From NCBI GenBank assembly GCA_030692055.1, contig JAUYCY010000033.1, positions 1 to 45,856 of the forward strand: DNA of 45,856 bases. Reading direction: 5' to 3'. Below the pieces are notes generated by a model. The model searched no databases and was not told the origin of the DNA. It worked only from the letters and a program-made list of their open reading frames with translations. This document shows positions 1-7,985 of this stretch, piece by piece (within the stretch, counting starts at the first letter, position 1; the number at the start of each line of letters is the position of its first letter). A program made the position numbers and the translations under genes. This DNA comes from Candidatus Omnitrophota bacterium. GTDB taxonomy: Bacteria; Omnitrophota; Koll11; Duberdicusellales; 4484-171.

Positions 1-141
1 GTCTCCGCGGCAAGCCGCGGAGTATGTTCTATACTAATATTATCACTGGTTCATTCATTGCCTTGGAATGAGGTCAACTACGTTTACGATTTCGGCTTCA
101 TCCCCGTGGCAAGCCACGGGGTATTCGCCGAGAGAGAATAA
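1..141 (+). repeat. Repeat family A, copy 1 (two-hairpin, ~140 bp)
   Basis: A perfect hairpin CTCCGCGG-caag-CCGCGGAG at 3-22 and a second hairpin CCCCGTGG-caag-CCACGGGG near 102-121 bound an ~80-bp spacer; the unit ends with GAGAGAGAATAA. A near-identical copy (two differences seen) lies inverted at 18763-18911 and a diverged copy at 1677-1814. The layout of two GC-rich hairpins around a spacer resembles BIME/REP elements moved by RAYT transposases (family knowledge). The left edge is cut by the window. Confidence 0.85.
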
Positions 142-157
142 GTATAGATTTTTTTCA

Positions 158-294
158 TGGTATAGGAAAGTATACCCTAAAGGGCACAAGTAAAACTTTC
201 CTAATCCTAAAGGATAGACCTTCCTATACCTTTAAAGGAAGGGTCTAACCACTGAAAATAACCTAAATAGTTATTACCGAAGGTAATTTTCTTG
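158..294 (+). repeat. Repeat family D, copy 1 (structured, upstream of radical SAM gene)
   Basis: Starts with TGGTATAGGAAAGTATA. A GGAAAGT/ACTTTCC pairing and a separate hairpin AGACCTTCC...GGAAGGGTCT (about 214-246) follow. The unit ends with a 48-nt block (247-294) that is identical at 21477-21524. That block can fold as a three-way junction: outer GAAA/TTTC, inner AAC/GTT and ATTACC-gaa-GGTAAT. The copy ends about 160 nt before the gene at 456. Confidence 0.75.
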
Positions 295-455
295 CGGTAT
301 AGGAAAGTATAAAAATGCGTCGTGGTAATGCGGATAGTTCAATTTTGTGGCGTAGCTACCGCAAGGAAGTTCAAAGTTGTGAGCTTGCCAACTTCGTTGG
401 CAAGTGAACTTTCTTGCAAAGCTTGAAATGAATCATACCTTCCTTTTGCATTACG

Positions 456-1412
456 ATGAAAGAAAAAATAATATTTGCGCCGTTTGACTATTATTTTGGT
501 GTTTTTTTAAATTTGAATTGCAGTCTTTCGTGTGAATACTGCGTTCAGAAGATATCGCTTCCTCAAATACCTGTTGCCCGTTATCGAATAGTTTCGGGCG
601 AGCAGTGGGTTAGAGCGTTAAATGCCATCATCGATAGAACAAAGAAAAGATTTTTAAGGTTTCCTAAAAAGAAGAAGCTTTCGATTACCGGCGGAGAGCC
701 GTCATTGCATCCCGATTTTATCTATATCCTCAATAATCTCGATAATGATTGGAAGATTACGGTAACTTCAAACTTTACATCTGTTTTTTTTGATAACGGC
801 ATAAAATTCTTAAGACAAATAAAAAGAAGGAGCAATCTGAAATTCAATGCTTCATTCCATTTTATGCACACACCTATAGCTAAATTTATCGAAAATGTAC
901 TCAAGGTCAAAAAGGCAGGGCATTTTGTACACAGTCTTTTTATAGTCGCCCATCCGGAGCATATGAAAGAAATATCGGAGTACAAGAATGAATTACTCAA
1001 GATACATCCTATCGTAAAGCTACAGAGGTTTTTTGGCCGCTACAATGGTAATATCTATCCGCACGAAAGCGCTTATGATATCGTTTGCGAACAAGAAGAC
1101 GGCATCAGGAATTACGAGGCCTATCGCGAAGGCTTTAACCAGAATGGTAAAGGAGACATGTACTGCCGTATGCGTAAGGTATTATTCGCGCCAAACGGCG
1201 ATATTTATAATTGCCATTATAAACTTTATACGGAACATAAGGATAAATTCGGAAATATATTTAACGAAGATGTGCATATCGTCATGCCGCAGGATTTTTT
1301 TCTTTGCCATGATTATGGTTTCTGCAATCCATGCGATTCTGAAAATCACGCCTTTAAAAGATTAAGCGGGGAAGAGTTTAATATCGGTCAAGAATTTGTC
1401 TCTAAGCTATAA
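456..1412 (+). CDS. Radical SAM protein with SPASM-like cysteine-rich C-terminus
   Basis: A 318-residue protein with the radical SAM cluster motif CSLSCEYC (C22, C26, C29) near the N-terminus, a SAM-binding-type ITGGEPSLHP segment around residue 80, and a C-terminal cysteine group (MYC...IYNCHYK...FLCHDYGFCNPC) like the auxiliary-cluster SPASM/Twitch region of peptide- or sugar-modifying enzymes. Family knowledge says it would bind [4Fe-4S] and generate a 5'-deoxyadenosyl radical; the substrate is unknown. No peptide precursor or partner gene is evident beside it: upstream are repeats A and D, downstream 800 bp of repeats. The ATG at 456 has no clear Shine-Dalgarno sequence. Assignment to the superfamily is firm; the specific role is not. 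Confidence 0.85.
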   Translation: MKEKIIFAPFDYYFGVFLNLNCSLSCEYCVQKISLPQIPVARYRIVSGEQWVRALNAIIDRTKKRFLRFPKKKKLSITGGEPSLHPDFIYILNNLDNDWKITVTSNFTSVFFDNGIKFLRQIKRRSNLKFNASFHFMHTPIAKFIENVLKVKKAGHFVHSLFIVAHPEHMKEISEYKNELLKIHPIVKLQRFFGRYNGNIYPHESAYDIVCEQEDGIRNYEAYREGFNQNGKGDMYCRMRKVLFAPNGDIYNCHYKLYTEHKDKFGNIFNEDVHIVMPQDFFLCHDYGFCNPCDSENHAFKRLSGEEFNIGQEFVSKL

Positions 1413-1483
1413 TTAATATGGGATCAGTATTCGGCTGAAGATATAGATTACACTGATTAAAAGATACCATAAAATATATAAAA

Positions 1484-1581
1484 ATCTGTGTAATCAATCC
1501 TTCGATTACACTCAGGATTGACCCTGAGCTTGTCGAATGGGTCAAGTTCTTTCCAAGTTGCACAAAGAATGGGAAAGAACT
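1484..1581 (+). repeat. Repeat family C, copy 1 (three tandem hairpins)
   Basis: Three successive inverted repeats: CAATCC...GGATTG, GACCC...GGGTC and AGTTCTTTCC...GGGAAAGAACT. A second copy is at 18395-18494 with changes mainly in the loops. The TTCG...CTCAGG and TGAGCTTGTCGAATGGGTC pieces resemble the TTCGACAAGCTCAGG-type short repeats widespread in environmental bacterial genomes. Confidence 0.75.
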
Positions 1582-1676
1582 AAAAATTTGATTTGACTTG
1601 AGTTTAGTCGGCCCGGGGAGATTTATACATTCGTAGTACTAAACCAGAGTTTTTTAGAGGCGTAGATAATCAACCA

Positions 1677-1814
1677 GTCTCCGCGGCGGAGCCGCGGAGT
1701 ATGTCCAGTTATAATATTACTGGTTCATTCATTCCTGTCGAGCATGATTTACAACACTTACAATTTCAGCTTCATCCCTGTGGCAAGCCACAGGGTATTT
1801 GCTGAGAGAGAATA
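1677..1814 (+). repeat. Repeat family A, copy 2 (diverged)
   Basis: Same plan as copy 1: a first hairpin CTCCGCGG-cgga-GCCGCGGAG and a second CCCTGTGG-caag-CCACAGGG. The second stem differs from copy 1 by a C-G to T-A change on both arms, so pairing is kept while sequence changes. The spacer is clearly diverged. The region 1815-1945 after it shows nothing I can interpret. Confidence 0.8.
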
Positions 1815-1945
1815 AAGTATGCCGCTTGACCAGCTTATTTTCCCGCAGTAGAATACCCAAAACTCCAATACAACGGTAAACGAGGCCACATTTTACGCAA
1901 CGAACTAAACATAAATTGTATGGCTGAATTAACCCTGAGTATAGT

Positions 1946-2161
1946 TTAACCGAGATTTTACATTAGGTTGTTATAGAAATCGTGCAATTCTTTGTTACAT
2001 AATAGGATATGCGTAAAGGCAAACGTAAGAAAAAGTTACAGGCCTTTTTAGCAAATAAATACTTTCAGCTAATGCGAAATGCGTGTATTTTTAAACAGAA
2101 CCAACGGTTGAACCCAGAGCTATGCTTCGCATATATTTTGCTAACGCAAAATCTGGGTTTA
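1946..2161 (+). repeat. MITE-like repeat family M, degenerate short copy upstream of methyltransferase
   Basis: Terminal inverted repeats TTAACCGAGATTTTAC (start) and GCAAAATCTGGGTTTA (end) match the ends of the other M copies, and the start continues with CATTAGG as in the copy at 38997. The copy is about 216 bp, shorter than the ~310-bp copies, and lacks their central hairpin. Its last 55 bp form an internal inverted repeat, TTGAACCCAGA...TCTGGGTTTAA. It ends 81 bp before the next start codon. Confidence 0.55.
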
Positions 2162-2242
2162 AGGAAATCCTAAACCTGCGAAGAGTCTTTTTGAATAAGA
2201 GTATCGCCTTCTTTGCAAAACAAAAAATATTGTGAGGAAACC

Positions 2243-3430
2243 ATGATGGGTGAATTTGAGAATAATCTTAGCTTAGAGGAAAGGGAAGCAATCGCTAATA
2301 TTTTTACTAAAGAATACTACGAGCTCGCTTATTTTAGCGCAATTACTTACGTTTCGCATTTAATTTTACAACTTTTTGAAAATATGGGGATTTTGGGGTT
2401 GCTTAAGAATAAACATAGCGCTTGCGATGAAATTATCGCAGAGTTTAATTTCGTTCCAAAAGCAAAGTATGCTTTAGTGTGGATGTTAGCTTTTTTAAGT
2501 CAGGGTGGGTTTTTAAAAAAAGTAGAAGATAAAGATAACACGCGTTATTATTATAACAGGGCTGATAAAATAGAGCCGCAGGTTCTACTGGAAAAAGGCA
2601 TCACGCTTGATAAAAGAATTATTCCTTCAGCTAATCTAATGAAATATGTTATAAGCGAATACCCTAGCTTTTTTGTCGGCCGCAAAAACGGTTTAGAAAT
2701 CCTTTTTGCCGGCGATAAAATGCCACTGTGGAATGAATATTTTAGTAATGATAATAGTGGTTATAGTGTATATAATTCTTTCGGGGCTTTAGGGGTATTG
2801 AAATGGGCTTTGCAAGGAAATAATATTAGATTTTTAGAGGTAGGTGGAGGTACTGGTGCAGGAACCAGCGCTTTGATTGACAAGCTAAAAGATAAAAATC
2901 TGCTATCTAGAATCAGTGAATATATTTTTTCTGACGTTTCTCCTGTATTTTTACGAATTGGTAATAGGGCGATAATGAGTAGAGTGGGCGATAATTTTCA
3001 GTATTCGCTTAAAAAATTAGATTTCGATAAATCGATAGTTGAGCAGGGTATTGGCGAAAATGAAGTTGATGTTGTTTACGCGGTTAATGCTCTCCATGTC
3101 GCTAAAAACTTAGTCTGCTCTTTAAAAAATATTTATAAGGCGCTTTCGCCGGGCGGCATGGTGATTCTTTCTGAGTATTGCCGGCCTAACCAGAATTATT
3201 TATTACTCCAGGAATTTATTTTTTGTTTATTAGATAGTTATGTAGATGTAGATTTGGATAAAAATTTAAGGCCGATTCCAGGTTTTCTTGATTACCCGCA
3301 CTGGAAACGTAATTTAGAGACTGCAGGATTTAAAAATATCGAAGCCATATTTAATACCGATGGCGCTTATTCGGTTGATTCAAGAAACAGAGTTGACATT
3401 GTAGCTATAGTTATAAAAGGAGAAAAATAA
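2243..3430 (+). CDS. Class I SAM-dependent methyltransferase with N-terminal helical domain
   Basis: About 395 residues from the ATG at 2243, chosen because GAGG sits six bases upstream; an in-frame TTG at 2213 would add ten residues without a ribosome-binding site. The N-terminal ~170 residues look like the winged-helix/dimerisation region of O-methyltransferase-type enzymes (VWMLAFLSQGGFLKKV, then YYYNRADKIEP). The Rossmann domain has motif I FLEVGGGTGAGTSAL and a post-motif AVNALHVAKN...LSPGGMVILSEYCRPN. Such proteins methylate small molecules, polyketides or glycans; the substrate here is unknown. It stands alone between M repeats, with no operon partner on the same side. Confidence 0.8.
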   Translation: MMGEFENNLSLEEREAIANIFTKEYYELAYFSAITYVSHLILQLFENMGILGLLKNKHSACDEIIAEFNFVPKAKYALVWMLAFLSQGGFLKKVEDKDNTRYYYNRADKIEPQVLLEKGITLDKRIIPSANLMKYVISEYPSFFVGRKNGLEILFAGDKMPLWNEYFSNDNSGYSVYNSFGALGVLKWALQGNNIRFLEVGGGTGAGTSALIDKLKDKNLLSRISEYIFSDVSPVFLRIGNRAIMSRVGDNFQYSLKKLDFDKSIVEQGIGENEVDVVYAVNALHVAKNLVCSLKNIYKALSPGGMVILSEYCRPNQNYLLLQEFIFCLLDSYVDVDLDKNLRPIPGFLDYPHWKRNLETAGFKNIEAIFNTDGAYSVDSRNRVDIVAIVIKGEK

Positions 3431-3508
3431 GAAGTGAGGCGCACCCCAGATATTAAGGATATAATCTATAATTTGTAAGGGAATTAAATATGTCAGTATA
3501 CATAATCA

Positions 3509-3772
3509 TTGAACCCACTAAGTTCAAGTTGCTAATGCAAAAAATCTTAGTTTATAGTAAACGCTTGTATATTTTAAGACAACTTTTTTAAATATACAAA
3601 CAGTAAAAAATATTATAAACTTTGGATAGAAAATACAAGCATTTTTCGTAAATTTAAGAACTGTTACCGTAAAAACCTTTTGTACTTTTTTGATACAAAG
3701 GTAATTGCCCAAATACTTTGAATAATAAAGAGTTACGCACTTTCAATAGAAGCCATTGCAAAATTTGGTTGA
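3509..3772 (+). repeat. MITE-like repeat family M, diverged copy ending in DUF1330 start
   Basis: Begins TTGAACCCACTAAG with the GCTAATGCAAAA motif close behind, and ends GCAAAATTTGGTTGAA, matching the ends of the M family. The interior is AT-rich and diverged. The right end covers the first codons of the DUF1330 gene at 3756, so the element probably supplies that start codon. The assignment rests on the ends and their position and is less secure than for the copies at 4054 and 15481. Confidence 0.45.
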
Positions 3773-4049
3773 AATCAAAATCAAGAATAAGGAGACTTAT
3801 GCAATATATATTGAAAAAGTCCGTTCTATAGTAGAAAACTACAACGGCCGTTATTTAGTAAGAGGAGATAAAATTACCCCGCTTTTTAATAGCTGGAATC
3901 CCGAAAGAATTATTGCGATTGAATTTCCTTCCTTAAAAGACGTCGAACGCTGGTTGAGTTCCCCAGAATATAAAGCAATCGCAAACTTGAGCGAGCAATC
4001 CACAATTATTAAGGCGATTATGGTTGAGAGTTGTAGCAATGACAAATAG
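3756..4049 (+). CDS. DUF1330 family protein
   Basis: A 97-residue protein with the DUF1330 (ferredoxin-like dimeric alpha-beta barrel) signature: NGRYLVRGDKITPL, then WNPERIIAIEFPS and a WLSSPEYKAI segment. The family is small, cytosolic and of unknown biochemical role; members have been compared with dimeric EthD-like enzymes. The start is TTG at 3756 (or TTG at 3765). The N-terminus MQNLVEIKIK lies in the right end of an M repeat, and only two or three residues precede the first beta strand. A stop immediately upstream in frame excludes a longer protein. Another M repeat begins five bases after the stop. Confidence 0.75.
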   Translation: MQNLVEIKIKNKETYAIYIEKVRSIVENYNGRYLVRGDKITPLFNSWNPERIIAIEFPSLKDVERWLSSPEYKAIANLSEQSTIIKAIMVESCSNDK

Positions 4050-4053
4050 TTCA

Positions 4054-4365
4054 GTTGCCCGGATTTTGCATTAGCAAAATCCGCCCGAAGGGCAGCCCTT
4101 TATTCTCGTAGAAGATTTCTCACTCGTAGAAATAAAGGGCTGGGTTAACCCAGCCCTAATTTTACTGACAGGCTTTGATTTTGTAGCAAAACAAAGAAAC
4201 TTAAACTATAAACCTTTATATCAAATAATTACCTTTTTTGTAAAATTAGGGCTGCTCGATGAGCAAAATTTGCCTGCACCTTTTTGGTGCAATGAGTAAT
4301 TGCATAATCATAAAGTTCTCAATGAGTTAAGTGCGTTTATCATCTCTATTGCAAATTTTGGGTTG
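4054..4365 (+). repeat. MITE-like repeat family M, full copy between DUF1330 gene and plsC
   Basis: About 310 bp. It holds a hairpin AGCCCTTTATT...AATAAAGGGCT, a palindrome GCTGGGTTAACCCAGC, and a long-range pair CCCTAATTTTAC...GTAAAATTAGGG enclosing ~80 nt. The ends are TTGCCCGGATTTTGC and GCAAATTTTGGGTTGAA. The stretch 4092-4168 is very close to 15521-15597. No ORF fills it. Confidence 0.8.
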
Positions 4366-4396
4366 AAGGTTGAGGGTCGGCAAAAAAACTATTTGC

Positions 4397-5110
4397 CTAT
4401 TTTTCCAAAGCAGAGCGTGCTAAATCTCTGAGTTTGGCGAAATCAGTTGGTTTGTAGCCGGCTGTTTCTATGGCCGGAAGGATTCTCAATTTGGCGGATG
4501 TTTTTGTGGTAAATATCCAGCTACCTCTTGGCATTGCCGTGCCGGTACCTTCAAAGACTACGGGTAATATCGGCACACGCTCTTTTATGGCAAGCTTGAA
4601 TGCGCCGTTACGAAAATCGCCCATTTCGTCTGTTTTACTGCGTGTGCCTTCGGGAAAGAAGAGGACTGACACTCCGTTTCTCAGCCAGTGCGCTGCCTCT
4701 CTGTAAACTTTCTTTATGCTGCCGAAGTTCCCTCTTTCTAACTTTATATGCTTAGCTAATGACATTGACCAACCCACAAAAGGTACTTTAAACAGGCTTT
4801 TTTTGGCGACCCACTTAAATTGCATTTTTATCTGATAGGCGAGCACAATGTCGGCCAGGCTCTGATGATTGGCTATTATGATGTATGTACGGTTTTTATC
4901 GATGTTATCCATGCCGTTTACTTCCACGTTCCAATAAGGGTTAAGCCCTATCACTAAATCCGACCACCAGAAGCATTGCATGTGCGTTACAGCACGTTTT
5001 TTGTCGAATGGGTAAAGAAGGACAGTGGCCAATAGCATCGCAAAATACAGGATAATGGTGAGTATGGAATCGATAGCCCAGATAATTATTGATACAATAA
5101 TTTTTTTCAT
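4397..5110 (-). CDS. plsC: 1-acyl-sn-glycerol-3-phosphate acyltransferase (PlsC family)
   Basis: A 237-residue protein with one N-terminal membrane segment (residues ~8-32), the acyltransferase catalytic motif NHQSLAD (H82 and D87) and the glycerophosphate-binding motif FFPEGTRS (151-158), followed by the VPILPVVFEGTG segment typical of PlsC. It would transfer a second acyl chain to lysophosphatidic acid to make phosphatidic acid at the inner membrane. The length is normal for the family. It is transcribed alone from a strong promoter whose predicted start point is almost at the ATG. Confidence 0.92.
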   Translation of the reverse strand: MKKIIVSIIIWAIDSILTIILYFAMLLATVLLYPFDKKRAVTHMQCFWWSDLVIGLNPYWNVEVNGMDNIDKNRTYIIIANHQSLADIVLAYQIKMQFKWVAKKSLFKVPFVGWSMSLAKHIKLERGNFGSIKKVYREAAHWLRNGVSVLFFPEGTRSKTDEMGDFRNGAFKLAIKERVPILPVVFEGTGTAMPRGSWIFTTKTSAKLRILPAIETAGYKPTDFAKLRDLARSALEK

Positions 5111-5119
5111 TTGCCGATT

Positions 5120-5148
5120 ATCATAAATTACAATGCGGGTATTGTCAA
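5120..5148 (-). promoter_or_regulatory. Sigma70-type promoter of plsC (leaderless configuration)
   Basis: On the minus strand, TTGACA (5143-5148), a 17-bp spacer and TATGAT (5120-5125). Only nine bases separate the -10 box from the ATG, with no Shine-Dalgarno sequence, so the transcript should begin at or within a few bases of the start codon. Confidence 0.75.
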
Positions 5149-5160
5149 GGGATGATATTA

Positions 5161-5429
5161 ATGAAGCCTTCCATAGCTTCTCGGGCTAATCCTTCGACCA
5201 TGCTCAGGATGGTTTGAAGGAATGGTGAGCATAGTCGAACCAAAGCCCTGAGGTTTCAGCATGGCTAATACCAAGCGGCGCACTATATAATCCGCGGCAT
5301 GAACGCCGCGGTTTTTTAAGCACCTTGACGTAGGTATCGCGCGCCCCGCACCTTATTTTTTATTCAGCGGGGTCCCGACAATAGTCGGGAAAATCCCGAT
5401 ATCATCGGGAAGCGCCGTGAATGTATAAA
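5161..5429 (+). repeat. Repeat family E, copy 1
   Basis: Shares with 18581-18746 the ordered blocks ATGAAGCCTTCCATAGCT, TCAGCATGG, TAATCCGC and GCGCCGTGAATGTATAAA. Between them sits a hairpin whose stem differs: CCGCGGC-atgaac-GCCGCGG here, CCGCCCCGA-tatg-TCGGGGCGG in copy 2. This copy carries an extra TTCGACC...GGTCGAAC-type insert near 5190-5240. A further GCGCCGTGAATGTATAAA fragment is at about 5631-5648. Confidence 0.7.
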
Positions 5430-5831
5430 TCCACTGCCTCAACGAGTGATTATTCCTTTGAGCCAGAAAATTCTTGCTATGCTATGCTATTTTGTATATA
5501 ATTTTTCCGTCGCATTAACGAAGATTTTTGTTTGGGATATTTAACCGAAATTGTGCCTGCCTGCTCGCCTCGCTGAAGTTCCGGCGAAGCGGGCCGGCCG
5601 GCAGGCGCGCTTGTGAATGCCGCGGTTTTAGCGCCGTGAATGTATAAAAATCTTCTGCGTAAACGATTCAATTATACTACTCTCCTTTCAAAATGGTAAG
5701 TAACTCAGGGAAGAAAAATAATGTGAAGCTCCCCGTGCTTCCGCACGGGGCTTCTTCACCTGCTTCAGCGAAACCCGCCGAAGCAGGATCCCGATAGACA
5801 TCGGGATACCCTTTTTCGCATTCATCCCCGT
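5430..5831. other. Gene-free stretch with hairpins left of the IS1182-like element
   Basis: No credible gene. The short minus-strand reading frames here are GC-rich palindrome artefacts without family similarity. A perfect hairpin GAAGC(T)CCCCGTGC-ttcc-GCACGGGGCTTC lies at 5725-5754, and GC-rich CCGGCGAAGC/GGCCGGCCGG repeats near 5580-5610. The hairpin could act as a terminator but lacks a T-run. Confidence 0.5.
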
Positions 5832-7499
5832 CCTTCCCAGATTGGGTCAAATCAATCTGTGGTCGGGTATCTGTTCTTTGAGAATATAACGTAAACAACA
5901 CCATGTATCTATGGTAAAATATCTCCATACAGGAGGGTACTTACCATGGCATATATTAAAGGCAACCGTAATCAAATAACGCTTTTACCCCAAGCCGTAG
6001 AAGATTACATCGCCAAGGACGATCCCGTGCGCGCCTACGACGCTTTCGTTGAAGCTCTTGACTGTGACGCTTTAGGCTTGGCCGTAGACGAAAACCAGTC
6101 AGGCGCTAATCCGTATTGGCCGAAAGCGATATTAAAACTTCTTATCTACGGTTACACCTACGGTATACGTAGTTCGCATAAACTAGAAAGAGCCTGTTAT
6201 CACAATCTGGCGTTTATCTGGCTGACTGAAAATATAAAGCCGGATTACCGCACCATCGCCAGATTCCGGATTGCCAATAAAGGCATTTTAAAGAACGTAT
6301 TGCGCCAATGCGCGCGTATGTGCTTAAAACTTGGCTTAATAGAAGGCAACACTCTATTTGTAGACGGCACTAAAATTAAAGCCGACGCTTCTTTAAAGAA
6401 TACATGGTCAAAAGAACGATTACAAAAATACGAAGCTAAGATAACCGAGAATATTGAGCGTATATTAACCGAATGCCAGGCTATAGACGCGCAAGAAGAA
6501 AATGATGCCTCTTACGTAAAACTCAAAGAAGAACTGGCTAATCAGGAAACCTTAAAAGCCAGGATTAGTGACATAGCCAAAGAATTAAATGGGTCTGGTA
6601 AACAAAAACTCAATACTATAGATCCCGACAGCTTCGTATCTAAATCTGACCGAGGCGCAAAAATGTATCACAACGGTCAAGTCGTCGTTGATGAAAAACA
6701 CGGGCTTATCGTTAACGCTGATGTCGTTAATCAAAGCGTTGACGCAAACCAATTAAGTATTCAGGCTAAACAAGCTCAAGATGCTCTTGATAAAAAACCT
6801 GGAAATATCTGCGCCGACAATGGTTATTACAGTATCGACGATATCGAAAAAATAGATGCTGAAATTAATGTTATTGTGCCTTCTCAGGGGCAGCTTATCA
6901 AAGAGCGTACACCGGATAAAATAAAACCATTCCCTAAAGATGCATTCACATATGACGACAAACGCGATTGCTATATCTGTCCGGAAAACAAAGAACTGCG
7001 GCACATGGATTTAACGATTCCGGATAAACCAAACGCGATTATATATCAGGCTCATGGATACGATTGCAAAAGCTGTAAACATTTTGGTGCATGTACTACT
7101 TTGGTAAACGGTCGTAAAATCATACGGCAGACAAACGAAGCATTGATGCAACGGCTCGCTCAAATATACGACAGTGATACCGGACAACGGATATACAAAT
7201 TGCGAAAACAAAAGGCTGAATTACCATTTGCTCATTTTAAACACAATATGAACATACGTCAGTTGTTGTTACGCGGTATAGCTAAAGCAGGCGCGGAGTT
7301 AAACCTATGTGCTATAGGGTATAACCTAACCCGTATGATAAGTTTATTGGGCGTTACCGGGTTAAAAGAAGCGATTATTACCGTATAAATCCCGAGATTT
7401 TGTGCCCTGAAACATTTTCAGAGAAAAAAAGGAATTTAACGTATCTATTTCAGCCTGTTTGTCAAAGAACAAATGTTAATATGACCCAGCCTGGTAAGG
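5832..7499 (+). mobile_element. IS1182-like insertion sequence
   Basis: Contains a full-length DDE transposase. The ends are imperfect inverted repeats: left CCTTCCCAGATTGGGTCAAAT (one base shortened reading: CCTTnCCAG then TGGGTCA) and right, read inward, CCTTACCAGGCTGGGTCAT. A second matched block, TGTTCTTTGAGAA versus TGTTCTTTGACAA, lies 20-30 bp inside each end. The exact outer boundary and target duplication cannot be fixed by eye. The right end abuts the remnant of an IS3-type orfB, so this element probably truncated it. Confidence 0.75.
5946..7388 (+). CDS. Transposase, IS1182-like (DDE)
   Basis: A 480-residue transposase. The N-terminal DUF772-type domain (about 1-130) includes PKAILKLLIYGYTYGIRSSHKLE and the PDYRTIARFR motif. 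The DDE core has LFVDGTKIKADAS (first Asp), ICADNGYYS (second Asp) and ELPFAHFKHNMNIRQLLLRG near residue 430 (Glu context). A four-cysteine segment CYICPENKEL...CKSCKHFGAC interrupts the core, as in many IS1182/IS1380-type proteins. A strong ribosome-binding site GGAGGG lies eight bases before the ATG. The frame is intact, so the element may still be active. Confidence 0.9.
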   Translation: MAYIKGNRNQITLLPQAVEDYIAKDDPVRAYDAFVEALDCDALGLAVDENQSGANPYWPKAILKLLIYGYTYGIRSSHKLERACYHNLAFIWLTENIKPDYRTIARFRIANKGILKNVLRQCARMCLKLGLIEGNTLFVDGTKIKADASLKNTWSKERLQKYEAKITENIERILTECQAIDAQEENDASYVKLKEELANQETLKARISDIAKELNGSGKQKLNTIDPDSFVSKSDRGAKMYHNGQVVVDEKHGLIVNADVVNQSVDANQLSIQAKQAQDALDKKPGNICADNGYYSIDDIEKIDAEINVIVPSQGQLIKERTPDKIKPFPKDAFTYDDKRDCYICPENKELRHMDLTIPDKPNAIIYQAHGYDCKSCKHFGACTTLVNGRKIIRQTNEALMQRLAQIYDSDTGQRIYKLRKQKAELPFAHFKHNMNIRQLLLRGIAKAGAELNLCAIGYNLTRMISLLGVTGLKEAIITV

Positions 7500-7588
7500 G
7501 CGAGGTGATTCATTTAACGTAGAATATCTTCATCTATAAGGGTAAAGTAGCTCATTGCGTTCCATAACCGATTGTGACTTTGCTCTTT

Positions 7589-7864
7589 TCATAGCTCGTA
7601 TTCGCTTTTTTTTAGCTCAACGGTGAGATCACCGATAATATTCTTGAGCTTCTTGTTTTCTTGCTCTAGATGCTGTTCTTTCTTGGTAATGTTCTTAGTT
7701 TCAAAGGCTTGATGGCCGAACTTGAGTAACTGGTCGCGCCATTGATAATATTGGGTCTGGGCTATCTGATACTTGACGCAGAGCTTGGTTATCTCAATTT
7801 GCCCTGAAAGGCCTTCAAGAACCATACGTAGTTTTTCTTGGCTTGACCATTTACGTTTTTTCAT
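7589..7864 (-). CDS. IS3-type transposase OrfA (orphan; OrfB truncated)
   Basis: A 91-residue protein with the HTH_Tnp_1 fold (KWSSQEKLRMVLEGLSGQ...LCVKYQIAQTQYYQWRDQL) and a C-terminal leucine-zipper-like coiled coil (EQHLEQENKKLKNIIGDLTVELKKSE), as in IS3-family OrfA. AGGAGG precedes the ATG. Downstream on the minus strand a short OrfB-like start (MKRAKSQSVMERNELL, about 7585 leftwards) is closed by stops within ~60 bp and cut by the IS1182-like right end. The DDE catalytic OrfB is therefore missing and the element is defective. Confidence 0.85.
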   Translation of the reverse strand: MKKRKWSSQEKLRMVLEGLSGQIEITKLCVKYQIAQTQYYQWRDQLLKFGHQAFETKNITKKEQHLEQENKKLKNIIGDLTVELKKSEYEL

Positions 7865-7912
7865 AGAATAGCCTCCTTTCTCTTGGAGCCTATTCTAACT
7901 TAAAATAGCTTG

Positions 7913-7932
7913 TTTGTTAATGGGGAGCAGTA
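7913..7932 (-). repeat. IS3-type terminal sequence, direct repeat 1
   Basis: TTTGTTAATGGGGAGCAGTA lies just outside OrfA at the expected position of the left terminal repeat (reading TACTGCTCCCCATTAACAAA on the minus strand). The same 20 bp recurs in the same orientation at 13147-13166, bracketing the 5.2-kb island between them. Confidence 0.75.
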
Positions 7933-7985
7933 TAAATATGTAAATGAATAAATCCTAGGGTCGTGGAACAATAAACTTTTTAAAA

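Noticed and set aside
1..141. CRISPR array
   Set aside because: Family A repeats are 140 bp with hairpins, unevenly spaced and partly inverted; there are no regularly spaced 20-40-bp repeats with unique spacers anywhere in the window.
247..294. c-di-GMP (GEMM) riboswitch
   Set aside because: The conserved 48-nt block lacks the GEMM tetraloop/receptor sequences; it matches no riboswitch class I can recall.
5477..5928. Two short minus-strand frames (64 and 83 residues) left of the IS1182-like element
   Set aside because: They read through GC-rich hairpins and repeat fragments; no start signals or family resemblance.
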